Assembly: GCA_002396065.1 (NCBI GenBank)
Contig: DGWE01000074.1
Span: 1 to 20,815 of the forward strand
Direction of reading: 5' to 3'
From: Eubacteriaceae bacterium UBA4266
GTDB lineage: Bacteria; Bacillota; Clostridia; Eubacteriales; Eubacteriaceae
DNA: 20,815 bases
Part shown: one piece after another, positions 14,484 through 20,815 of the stretch
Numbering within the stretch: position 1 is the first letter of the stretch
How the letters are laid out: each line of letters starts with the position of its first letter
Notes under the pieces: model-generated
Told to the model about the DNA's origin: nothing
The model's input: the letters and a program-made list of their open reading frames with translations, nothing else
Database searches by the model: none
Program-made: the position numbers and the translations under genes

Positions 14484-15362
14484 TTATCGATAAGAGTTGC
14501 CGCCGCAGTTCCAGACGCCGTAGGAGCTGCCGGAACGGAAGGACTGATAGGGGTGGCTGCGCACGCCGCCGACCATGCAGTCGATGACGGCTTTCTTCAC
14601 GTAATCCGGGTACTTGCCGCCGAGGTAGCGCTTGTACGGCCCATCGAGGTAAGCGGCGAATTGGCCCGGTGCGGTCAGCACCGACACCGCGTCGGTCCCG
14701 CCCCATTTGCCGGAATCCACGCGATTCATCACGCAGGAGATGACCGCGAGAGAACCTTCATAGCTGGAATTGCATTCTGCCGCGACGACCGCGCAGATGA
14801 AATCCAGCTGGTCCCCTGGATTTTCGGTTTTATTGTTGGCCGCGTATTCCTGCAGCTTCTTCTGTTCTTCTTCGAGCTTTTTATTCAGCTCGTTCTGCTG
14901 GGCCGTCAGTTCCCGTTGTTTCTTCTGAACCGCTTTCTGATCGGCCTTCGCGCGTGCCGCGGTCTCGACGTAGCTAGCCAGCATGTTCGTATCGGCGCGG
15001 ACCACGCTGCGCATGTTATCCAAATTGGAAAAGGTCTCACCGATGTTGTCGCTCCCGAACAGAAACTGCATGTAGCCGTCGTTGCCCATCATGTACATCG
15101 CGCGCATCCGCTGACCCATGGCTTGTTTTTTGGCTTTCAGCTGCGACTTCGCCTGAAGGTAGTCGGCAGTCTTGTCGGCCAGCTCCTGATTGGTGGCGTT
15201 CAGCTGCGTCCCAAGGGCGCCGATTTCGTCGTTGAGCTTGGTGATGGATTCGGTCAGGGCGACCAAATCCGTATCGGCGTGGACAGGCACCGCCGAAATG
15301 GCAAGCACCAGGACGGCGGCCATCAGGCAGGCGCCCCAGCGGAAAATATTGTGGTGTTTCAA
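14484..15362 (-). CDS. Secreted coiled-coil cell-wall hydrolase B (SleB-type catalytic domain)
   Basis: A paralogue of the downstream hydrolase A with the same layout: a signal peptide (about 1-29, ending VPVHA), a PcsB-like coiled coil (about 32-175) with the hinge MGQRMRAMYMMGNDG (82-96), a short linker and a SleB-type domain (182-292) with probable catalytic E196. The catalytic domains of A and B differ at only about a dozen residues and both end in WNCGGNSYR, whereas the coiled coils have diverged. This points to a tandem duplication with constraint or gene conversion on the enzyme part. The start is TTG at 15362, supported by AGGAG six bases upstream and an in-frame stop shortly before it. 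The leader contains a promoter and a terminator-like hairpin. Confidence 0.87.
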   Translation of the reverse strand: MKHHNIFRWGACLMAAVLVLAISAVPVHADTDLVALTESITKLNDEIGALGTQLNATNQELADKTADYLQAKSQLKAKKQAMGQRMRAMYMMGNDGYMQFLFGSDNIGETFSNLDNMRSVVRADTNMLASYVETAARAKADQKAVQKKQRELTAQQNELNKKLEEEQKKLQEYAANNKTENPGDQLDFICAVVAAECNSSYEGSLAVISCVMNRVDSGKWGGTDAVSVLTAPGQFAAYLDGPYKRYLGGKYPDYVKKAVIDCMVGGVRSHPYQSFRSGSSYGVWNCGGNSYR

Positions 15363-15395
15363 ACTGTTCTCCTGAAATTATTTCGGTATAATGGT

Positions 15396-15423
15396 AAAAA
15401 ATCTCGGGATCACCTCGAGATTT
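15396..15423 (-). terminator. Terminator-like hairpin in the leader of hydrolase B
   Basis: On the minus strand AAATCTCG and CGAGATTT pair (8 bp) around a nine-base loop and are followed by a run of Ts. It lies between the promoter at 15456-15484 and the TTG start, so it is a candidate attenuator. The 5' arm and loop include GAGGTGATCC, a Shine-Dalgarno-like string that hydrolase A also has in its leader. Confidence 0.5.
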
Positions 15424-15455
15424 GTGTAAGCTGTTCTTATTAAAATGTTGGTTTT

Positions 15456-15484
15456 ATTTTATCATGAATCCCCGTTCTTGGCAA
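15456..15484 (-). promoter_or_regulatory. Promoter of cell-wall hydrolase gene B
   Basis: On the minus strand TTGCCA (15479-15484) and TAAAAT (15456-15461) are 17 bases apart, with a TG extension before the -10. The start would be near 15449, giving a leader of about 87 bases. Confidence 0.65.
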
Positions 15485-15551
15485 ATTTGCGGACTGCGGC
15501 TCAATTTTTTCATTTTCCCCATCATTTTTTCAGCACAGCTTTCATTTTATG

Positions 15552-15560
15552 ATAAGATAG
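15552..15560 (+). promoter_or_regulatory. Candidate promoter of the threonine ammonia-lyase gene
   Basis: TGATAAGAT is an extended -10 about 40 bases upstream of the ATG. The -35 at 17-base spacing (TCAGCA) is weak. Confidence 0.4.
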
Positions 15561-15600
15561 CACTAAATCTTTAATCACTATCCAATTGGAGGCATTGAAC

Positions 15601-16824
15601 ATGACCAAACCCCTTACCATAGAAGCTTTCGAAGAAGCGAGCGAACGCGTCAAGGACGTCACCCTGCCCACGGAGCTCGTTTATTCTGATTATTACAGCC
15701 AGGCGAATCACGCCAAGGTTTACTTAAAGCCTGAAAACATGCAGCGCACCGGCGCTTACAAGGTGCGCGGCGCTTATTACAAGGTCTCGACCATGGCGCC
15801 GAAGGACCGCGAAAAGGGCCTGATCACCGCGTCCGCCGGCAACCACGCCCAGGGCGTCGCTTACGCGGCGAAGAAATACGGCGTCAAGGCCGTCATCGTG
15901 ATGCCGACGACGACCCCATTGATCAAGGTCAACCGCACGAAGGCCCTCGGCGCTGAAGTCGTGCTTCACGGCGACGTCTACGACGAAGCCTGCGACCACG
16001 CGCTCAAGCTCGCCGACGAAAAGGGCTACACCTTTATCCACCCCTTCGACGATCCGACGGTCGCCACCGGACAGGGCACCATCGCGATGGAAATCATCAA
16101 GGATCTGCCCCTCGTCGACCTGATCCTCGTACCTGTGGGCGGCGGCGGACTGGCCACCGGCGTCTCAACGCTGACGAAGCTGTTGAACCCGAAGGTCAAG
16201 GTCATCGGCGTCGAACCGGAAGGGGCTGCCTGCCTGACTGCGTCCTTTAAAAATCACAAGGTCACGACAGTCGAACACATCAACACCATCGCCGACGGGA
16301 CCGCGGTCCAGACACCGGGCAAGGTCATTTTCCCGTATCTGGAAAAATACCTCGACGACGTCATCACTGTCCCCGACGCGGAACTCGTCGAAGCCTTCCT
16401 CGATATGGTTGAAAACCACAAAATGGTCGTCGAAAACTCAGGGCTGTTGTCCGTCGCGGCTCTCAGCCATCTGGACCTCAAGGGCAAGCGGGTCGCCTGT
16501 GTGCTCTCGGGCGGCAACATGGACGTCATCACCATGTCATCGGTCGTCCGTCAGGGCTTAATCCTGCGCGACCGCATCTTCACCGTCTCCGTCCTGCTGC
16601 CGGACCGTCCGGGCGAACTGACCCGCGTCTCCTCCGTCATCGCCGAAACCGGCGGCAACGTCGTCCGCCTCGAACACAATCAGTTCGTGTCGATCAACCG
16701 TCAGGCCGCCGTCGAGCTCAAGATCACAATGGAAGCCTTCGGCACCGACCACAAGCACGAAATCTTGAACAAGCTGACCCAGACCGGATTCAATCCGAAG
16801 GTTGTCCCAACCCTCTTGTCTTAA
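15601..16824 (+). CDS. ilvA: Threonine ammonia-lyase with C-terminal ACT domain
   Basis: This PLP enzyme (fold type II) deaminates threonine to 2-oxobutyrate and ammonia, either as the first step of isoleucine synthesis or for threonine catabolism. The Schiff-base lysine is K54 in GAYKVRGA; SAGNHAQG (78-85) binds the substrate carboxylate; GGGGL (180-184) binds the PLP phosphate. A single ACT domain (about 326-400, FTVSVLLPDRPGELTRV) suggests allosteric control. At 407 residues with one ACT domain it matches the short form common in Firmicutes rather than the 510-residue E. coli IlvA, so tdcB is an equally possible name. I set the start at the ATG at 15601, eight bases after GGAGG; the frame is open from a TTG five codons upstream, but that codon overlaps the ribosome binding site. 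It is monocistronic. Confidence 0.9.
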   Translation: MTKPLTIEAFEEASERVKDVTLPTELVYSDYYSQANHAKVYLKPENMQRTGAYKVRGAYYKVSTMAPKDREKGLITASAGNHAQGVAYAAKKYGVKAVIVMPTTTPLIKVNRTKALGAEVVLHGDVYDEACDHALKLADEKGYTFIHPFDDPTVATGQGTIAMEIIKDLPLVDLILVPVGGGGLATGVSTLTKLLNPKVKVIGVEPEGAACLTASFKNHKVTTVEHINTIADGTAVQTPGKVIFPYLEKYLDDVITVPDAELVEAFLDMVENHKMVVENSGLLSVAALSHLDLKGKRVACVLSGGNMDVITMSSVVRQGLILRDRIFTVSVLLPDRPGELTRVSSVIAETGGNVVRLEHNQFVSINRQAAVELKITMEAFGTDHKHEILNKLTQTGFNPKVVPTLLS

Positions 16825-16826
16825 AC

Positions 16827-16868
16827 GCAAAGCCCCCGCTGCTGATGCAGTGGGGGTTGCTTATTTTC
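16827..16868 (+). terminator. Terminator of the threonine ammonia-lyase gene
   Basis: GCAAAGCCCCCGCTGC and GCAGTGGGGGTTGC form a hairpin with a CCCCC/GGGGG core around TGAT, followed by TTATTTT. Confidence 0.82.
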
Positions 16869-16906
16869 TGATGCTTTTACTGAATTCAAATTTTCACTAT
16901 CAAGTA

Positions 16907-16941
16907 TAAAAAATCCGGCTGAACGCAAAGCATCCAGCTGG
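16907..16941 (-). terminator. Terminator of the lectin/CHAP gene
   Basis: On the minus strand CCAGCTGGATGC pairs with GCGTTCAGCCGG (one A-C mismatch, two G-U pairs) around a three-base loop, followed by ATTTTTTAT. Confidence 0.75.
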
Positions 16942-16965
16942 AAAATCTCTCTTTAATTTTATTTT

Positions 16966-19005
16966 TTAATATTTAGGAACACCGTACCCAAAGATCGAGC
17001 TGGCTCTTGCATTAATGTAGCGGCTCTTCACTTGATCTTTGTAATTTCCTTCTACAGTGGTGATCATTCCATTGCTATAATTGACAACCAAACCGACGTG
17101 ATCGACTAAGCCATCATATTGCCAATCGTAATAAACCAAATCACCTGCTCTTGGCACGTATTGATCCTTCCACTGCCAGGCGTTGTGATTTTGATACCAC
17201 TGCACACCGGTGGGGGTGTAAGCGTGATAATAATAAACGCTGGAAGGCACACCTGCCTGAGCGCCGCACCAGGATACAAACATCGCACACCACGGCCCGT
17301 GTTCAAAGGATTTATTATTGACTAATCCAGCGTACCAGACTCCGTATTTCGTGTAATTGTTGGCCCCTTCGTGCGTGCCGAGTTGACTTTCAGCGATATC
17401 CACAGCGAGCTTGCGTTCAGTCCATTTGAACTTGCTCCCATCGACCTTTTCTATTTTGAAAAGTTGAGCATCCGTCCCGTTGGCCGTGTACAAATCGAGA
17501 TTGGTGTTTTCTTCTGAAGAATTTCCGTAAACATCGAGGACACGCGTCGATGAATTTTCAGGCATCAGCGTGTACGTCCCATCCCCTTGTTTTTTTATTA
17601 CAAATTTCTGTGCAGCCGAACGGTTTTTTGTATAAATCTGGACATTGGTGCCGTCTGCGTCGGCGCCACCGGCAATATCCAGCGCACAATCTAGATTAGA
17701 CAAAGGGCTTAAGGTGTAAGAGTGGTCGATATTGCGTACAAAGGTCCAAGCACGCGTCTGCGTGTAATTTGGCACCCACATTGCAGCATTGCCATTCGAA
17801 ACCGCCACGACCTTTCCGTTAACGTTTTTAATCATAGCGGTAAAGCTGTCACCAAGATTATCACTATCTGTCACCGTGCGATCTTTAGATGCAGTGCGCC
17901 AAGACTGCGCAGCCGTTCCGTTTTGATTGTAAACTTGAACATTAGCGCCGCTGGCGCTGCTGCCTCCTGCGACGTCGAGCATCAATCCCGACCCGCGGTT
18001 TTTAAAACTGAACTCATCGCCATTTTTGGTAATAATCCACTTCTGAGCATCAGTGTCATTAGGCGCATATAACCAAACGTTGGCCCCACTTTGTGTACTG
18101 CCGCCACAAACATCAATAGCCTTTTTATTTATACTGTTAATAATCGAATAACTGCCATCGTCATTTTGCTTGATATTAAATTTCTGAGCGCCAGTTTCGT
18201 TGAATTGGTAGCTTTGAATATTGGCGCCATTTTGACTGCTGCCGCCCGAGACGTCCATTACCGTATTGTCGGTATAAGATGGGCAGAGCATCACTTCGGA
18301 TGCGCTGAAATTGGGAATTTGTCCTTTTGCGGTTAAAATCCATTTCTGCGCTTTTGTCCCGTTATTTTTGTAAATCTGAACGTTAGTGCCATTTTGACTG
18401 CTGCCGCCCGCAACATCCAGAGCACTGGCTTTCGCAACAGCCGGTACCAAGGTTACCGTTCCGTCATCATTATTTGTAATCCGCCAACGTTGTGCTGCCG
18501 TGCAGTTAGGATCGTACTGCCACACATTTGTACTATCCTTCGCATCTCCTCCCGCTACGTCCAATACTCGACAAGCGACCGCCGTGTAAATTGAATAGGT
18601 GCCATCGCTGTTTTTGACAAAACGGAAGCGCTGTGCCTCGGTATTATTTGCAGAATAAATCTGCAGGTTGGCACCACTCGCAACACTGCCTGCCGAAATA
18701 TCAAGCACTTTATGATTGTCCACAGCAGATTGAATTTCGTAATATTGTGTCGTATCAACATCCGTGTCTTTATTTTGCTGATCGGATGTACCTTGGTTTT
18801 GCTGCGCATCTTGTGCAGCAGTATTCTGATTTTCTGTCGAATTTATCTGCGTCTGAGACGTTTCGGTCTGCGTTGCTGTACTGCCGCTATTCTCTGCTGG
18901 TGCTGCGAACACACAGGGGGTTAACGCGAGCAAAGCAGCCAGTACACAAGATGTCACCCAGCGCTTTTTCTTCTTACTTTGCTTTTTTGAGATAATCTTG
19001 ATCAT
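16966..19005 (-). CDS. Secreted protein with nine ricin-type lectin repeats and a CHAP-like amidase domain
   Basis: An exported protein of 679 residues, probably a cell-wall or glycan-targeted hydrolase. A long basic n-region (KKQSKKKKR) and hydrophobic core form a signal peptide ending about residue 34 (CVFA). A low-complexity Q/T/N/S linker runs to about 87. Nine repeats of roughly 45 residues follow, each with LDVAGGSS...GANVQIY...NGT and a closing AQxW/F motif (AQRFRF, AQRWRI, AQKWIL, AQKFNI, AQKWII, AQSWRT, TRAWTF, AQKFVI, AQLFKI), which fits three ricin-B beta-trefoils. The C-terminal 149 residues resemble CHAP amidases: C573 in GPWCAMFVSWCG, H636 in DHVGLV and E652. There is no LPxTG or membrane anchor. 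Composition is more AT-rich than the genes to the left. GGAAGGA precedes the ATG. It could be an autolysin, a colonisation factor or an antibacterial effector. Confidence 0.87.
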   Translation of the reverse strand: MIKIISKKQSKKKKRWVTSCVLAALLALTPCVFAAPAENSGSTATQTETSQTQINSTENQNTAAQDAQQNQGTSDQQNKDTDVDTTQYYEIQSAVDNHKVLDISAGSVASGANLQIYSANNTEAQRFRFVKNSDGTYSIYTAVACRVLDVAGGDAKDSTNVWQYDPNCTAAQRWRITNNDDGTVTLVPAVAKASALDVAGGSSQNGTNVQIYKNNGTKAQKWILTAKGQIPNFSASEVMLCPSYTDNTVMDVSGGSSQNGANIQSYQFNETGAQKFNIKQNDDGSYSIINSINKKAIDVCGGSTQSGANVWLYAPNDTDAQKWIITKNGDEFSFKNRGSGLMLDVAGGSSASGANVQVYNQNGTAAQSWRTASKDRTVTDSDNLGDSFTAMIKNVNGKVVAVSNGNAAMWVPNYTQTRAWTFVRNIDHSYTLSPLSNLDCALDIAGGADADGTNVQIYTKNRSAAQKFVIKKQGDGTYTLMPENSSTRVLDVYGNSSEENTNLDLYTANGTDAQLFKIEKVDGSKFKWTERKLAVDIAESQLGTHEGANNYTKYGVWYAGLVNNKSFEHGPWCAMFVSWCGAQAGVPSSVYYYHAYTPTGVQWYQNHNAWQWKDQYVPRAGDLVYYDWQYDGLVDHVGLVVNYSNGMITTVEGNYKDQVKSRYINARASSIFGYGVPKY

Positions 19006-19040
19006 TCCTTCCTTAAATTTTCTTAAGTTTAAGCGAAATT

Positions 19041-19049
19041 ATTATAGCA
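19041..19049 (-). promoter_or_regulatory. Extended -10 promoter of the lectin/CHAP gene
   Basis: On the minus strand TGCTATAAT gives a perfect -10 (19041-19046) with the TG extension; the -35 at 17 bases (TTTATT) is weak. It lies about 36 bases before the ATG. The 322-base stretch 19006-19327 otherwise holds only two minus-strand terminators and no visible gene. Confidence 0.6.
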
Positions 19050-19226
19050 TGGTTTATTGATATAATAAAGTAACTTTTTTTGAAACATCTGCAAATGAAT
19101 TGCCTGTTACTTATGTTTTTTAATTACCTTCTAATCGATAAGTGTCATGATCTCGTAATGATTTATGCTTCAATATAATCCAATACGATGGTTTAAAGTC
19201 GTTTTACGTATACCTTTTTTCAAGCA

Positions 19227-19256
19227 CAAAAAAAGACGGTCATCGCTGATCGTCTT
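19227..19256 (-). terminator. Second minus-strand terminator downstream of the prophage remnant
   Basis: AAGACGATCA and TGACCGTCTT pair on the minus strand (one mismatch) around GCGA, followed by seven Ts. No gene lies between it and the terminator at 19299-19329, so it is either a back-up or the end of a lost gene. On the plus strand the same arms pair with a G-U, followed by AACTATTTTT. Confidence 0.7.
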
Positions 19257-19298
19257 AACTATTTTTCAAATATTACAAAACCTCGCCGCACTGGGGTA

Positions 19299-19329
19299 CG
19301 AAAAAAGCACCGGCCGAAGCTGGTGCTTT
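19299..19329 (-). terminator. Terminator of the 63-residue protein gene
   Basis: AAAGCACCAGC and GCCGGTGCTTT pair on the minus strand (one A-C mismatch) around the tetraloop TTCG, followed by six Ts. The 5' arm overlaps the stop codon of the 63-residue protein. Confidence 0.85.
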
Positions 19330-19519
19330 AATAGTTATACCATTTACAATTCTTGCAAATATCCTTCCAATTCGCTTTCCGCTTGTATTCTTCTGGAAGT
19401 GATTCTTCAACGAATAACCCTCTCACAATATCACTATTTTCACTACATTCTACTATACCGATAGGTGCATCAATTAGCGGACATTTTACTGACATTGAGG
19501 TTTTCTTATCGTAATCCAT
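19328..19519 (-). CDS. Small four-cysteine protein overlapping the toxin-like gene
   Basis: A 63-residue soluble protein with C13 (KCPLID), C25 (VECSE) and the pair C55-x2-C58 (ICKNCKWY), the pattern of a small zinc-ribbon-like fold. I recognise the general type, short C...C...CxxC proteins seen in clostridial accessory DNA, but no function. Its ATG lies inside the last codons of the head-protein/toxin gene (14-base overlap), with GGAGG 12 bases upstream, so translation is coupled. Directly following a toxin-like domain is the usual place for an immunity protein, but nothing in the sequence proves that role. Base composition matches the AT-rich toxin half rather than the GC-rich head half. 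A strong terminator follows at once. Confidence 0.65.
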   Translation of the reverse strand: MDYDKKTSMSVKCPLIDAPIGIVECSENSDIVRGLFVEESLPEEYKRKANWKDICKNCKWYNY

Positions 19520-20273
19520 ACTTTTCTATAACCTCCATTACTTTTAATGTATCTCCAGTGAATTCGGCTTTCTTAAATGCTGTGTCAATCCTTTTTTCAG
19601 GTAAATTAACATAAACCACTCCGTTTTCACCATAATATCGCTCAACATTTCCGTCCCAAACGGAAACTGATACGTCTGATTCCTGTATTAGTTTTTTTGC
19701 TTCTGAAAATGTAACACCATGTCCTCTTACTGAATTAATGTGATATCCATTAAATGAAAACTCATCAACATTGATTTTCTTTGGAATTAAATGCACCTTG
19801 GCTTTTGGCTTACCTATTGCTTGTATTATATCACGTTTTGCTCTGTTTTCGCGATCAATAATTTTTCTACTTACTTTGCGAGCGGTTTCATCATTCCTTA
19901 ACTCCTGGATTCGTTTCATATCGCCCGCAATCCGCGCCCGTCTGGCTTCAACTTCTTCCTGCCTGATCCACGCCTTCGTGTGTGCGTCCTGCCGGCCCTT
20001 CTCGGAGATGTACGTCACCGTGCAATTGCAGTTGTCATGGCGCTTGTAGATGTCATCCGGCGCCTCATCGGCGTAATATTCACCCGCGACGCTGCTGCAC
20101 CACGCGCAGCATTTGCCGTTTGACGAGCGGATAATGCGCGGCCGCATCCCAGCATGCATTTCAAATTCGACGTTACTCTTGATCGTGCCGGCCGGGATGC
20201 TCCTCGCGAAGTTCTCGACCGCCCGGTCGAGGATCGCGTCAATATTCCGGTTCCGTGCTTCTTCACTCGCCAT
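19506..20273 (-). CDS. Phage minor-head-like protein with C-terminal toxin-like domain
   Basis: The first half (about residues 1-115) resembles small phage minor head proteins: a helical N-terminus and then a metal-binding cluster, CCAWCSSVAGEYY with KRHDNCNCTVTY, as in head morphogenesis proteins of Firmicute phages. A charged helical linker (about 95-160) joins it to a C-terminal domain (about 165-255) containing NGYHINSVRGHG, FSEAKKLI, ENGVVYVNLPEKRI, DTAFKKAEF and a final helix. This resembles the Barnase-EndoU-ColicinE5/RelE-like nuclease domains known to be fused to phage head proteins, but exact family and catalytic residues are not certain. Base composition switches within the gene near 19920 from GC-rich to AT-rich, suggesting a swapped cartridge. 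I chose the ATG at 20273 (255 residues) with GGGAG six bases upstream over an earlier TTG. It overlaps both neighbours. Confidence 0.7.
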   Translation of the reverse strand: MASEEARNRNIDAILDRAVENFARSIPAGTIKSNVEFEMHAGMRPRIIRSSNGKCCAWCSSVAGEYYADEAPDDIYKRHDNCNCTVTYISEKGRQDAHTKAWIRQEEVEARRARIAGDMKRIQELRNDETARKVSRKIIDRENRAKRDIIQAIGKPKAKVHLIPKKINVDEFSFNGYHINSVRGHGVTFSEAKKLIQESDVSVSVWDGNVERYYGENGVVYVNLPEKRIDTAFKKAEFTGDTLKVMEVIEKYGLR

Positions 20274-20553
20274 CGGTTTCTCCCAGAGACAAATTGACAA
20301 TCTTATTCATAATTGCATCGCACCGGTCTTGATTGAACGGCGCCCGTTTCGGCTTGACGCCGATGCGCTTCTTCTTGTGTTCGGCCTCGATGATGGTCAC
20401 CATCGCGTCGTTTATCCTGTCCGTGACTTCCCGAAGCAGCGGCTCAACCGTGCGCTTCGCGATGTTCCAGTAGATTTTTCCGTCCGGCAGATTCTCAGGC
20501 CGAAGACCTCTAGAAAGTGCCTTCGCCGCCGCCTTTTCGGGGATGCCGGCCAT
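20263..20553 (-). pseudogene. 5'-truncated phage structural gene fragment
   Basis: An open frame of 96 residues, rich in charged residues (AGIPEKAAAKALSRG, then a helical VEPLLREVTDRINDAM and a KKKRIGVKPKR patch). It looks phage-derived, from the region around portal and minor head genes, but I cannot name it. Its stop overlaps the start of the head-toxin gene by 11 bases, the tight packing of a phage operon. The ATG at 20553 has no ribosome binding site, and the frame stays open for eight more codons upstream in a protein-like way (TYIERMAG) before reaching a stop in AT-rich DNA. I therefore read it as the 3' part of a longer gene cut off by a rearrangement near 20560-20580. A genuine small gene is the alternative. 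Confidence 0.45.
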
Positions 20554-20574
20554 TCGTTCAATGTACGTATTAGA

Positions 20575-20798
20575 TATTCAAAAAGTAATTGAAAAAAATA
20601 AATTTATTTTAATAAAAGGAAGAAAAAATTTTTTAATATACATCTAATTTTTATAAATTCAGTACAACTGATCGATAGTGATCCTTACTGAACTTTAAAC
20701 CATATCGTACAAAGACAGCGCTTTTCTATACGAATTAAGAGAGGTTTTTGAAGAATTTAATACGTAAAAATATACGTAAATTTTTAGTTCAATCATAA
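20575..20798. other. AT-rich non-coding segment
   Basis: About 225 bases of very AT-rich DNA lie between the GC-rich phage fragment and the GC-rich right edge. I see no gene with a ribosome binding site. A small direct repeat, ACGTAAA, occurs twice near 20762-20779. It interrupts what looks like phage coding sequence, so it may be the end of an inserted mobile element or a deletion scar. Confidence 0.4.
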
Positions 20799-20800
20799 CC

Positions 20801-20815
20801 ACCGGCTCAGCCGGT
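20801..20815. repeat. Palindrome at the window edge
   Basis: The last 15 bases, ACCGGCTCAGCCGGT, form two perfect seven-base arms around a central C. The preceding AACC suggests the hairpin continues outside the window with GGTT on the far side. It could be a terminator or an end hairpin of an IS200/IS605-type element. Confidence 0.5.

Noticed and set aside
17700..18900. Repeated sequence blocks taken as possible CRISPR or DNA repeats
   Set aside because: They are the degenerate coding repeats of the ricin-type lectin, with codon-level variation and no constant spacer structure. No CRISPR array is present in the window.
20695..20815. Possible C-terminal end of a gene entering from the right on the minus strand
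   Set aside because: The frame is open for about 40 codons, but it consists of a palindrome followed by AT-rich codons with no recognisable motif.

Overview
The window looks like chromosomal DNA of an anaerobic, fermentative Firmicute, probably an Eubacteriales member of the Eubacteriaceae type. The evidence is an LL-diaminopimelate aminotransferase, a soluble [FeFe] hydrogenase with a flavoprotein partner, a glutamine synthetase-family gene paired with an ANTAR regulator, strong AGGAGG-type ribosome binding sites and sigma-A-like promoters. The left 16.8 kb is moderately GC-rich core genome; the right 4 kb is visibly more AT-rich and accessory. The genus is an inference from gene content only.

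Left part (1-5744). A minus-strand operon, purF-dapF-dapL, joins the first committed step of purine synthesis to two lysine/peptidoglycan diaminopimelate genes. Its leader has a strong promoter followed at once by a terminator hairpin. Divergent from it is a two-gene plus-strand unit: a glutamine synthetase-family protein and an ANTAR RNA-binding regulator whose receiver domain has lost its phosphorylation residues. A bidirectional terminator closes it.

Middle (5747-13366). A minus-strand two-gene operon encodes a GltD-like flavoprotein carrying a NuoF-type Fe-S domain and a multi-cluster [FeFe] hydrogenase; together they probably couple NAD(P)H and H2. Upstream, in the same direction, are tRNA-Gly(CCC), with its own promoter and terminator, and a HAD phosphatase. 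Then come a divergent orphan EutP/PduV-like GTPase with a C-terminal extension, a DUF815-type AAA ATPase, a flavodoxin, and a 33-codon gene with its own promoter and ribosome binding site.

Right part (13367-16941). Two tandem paralogous secreted cell-wall hydrolases (signal peptide, PcsB-like coiled coil, SleB-type catalytic domain) lie next to a divergent threonine ammonia-lyase.

Accessory end (16966-20815). A 679-residue secreted protein carries nine ricin-type lectin repeats (three beta-trefoils) and a C-terminal CHAP-like amidase domain. Beyond it lies a prophage remnant: a fragment of a phage structural gene, a minor-head-like protein whose C-terminal half is an AT-rich toxin-like domain, and an overlapping 63-residue four-cysteine protein. 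The window ends in AT-rich non-coding DNA and half of a perfect palindrome, suggesting a mobile-element border. The best candidates for under-described biology are the head-protein/toxin cassette, the two-subunit hydrogenase, and the glutamine synthetase-like protein with its pseudo-receiver ANTAR partner.
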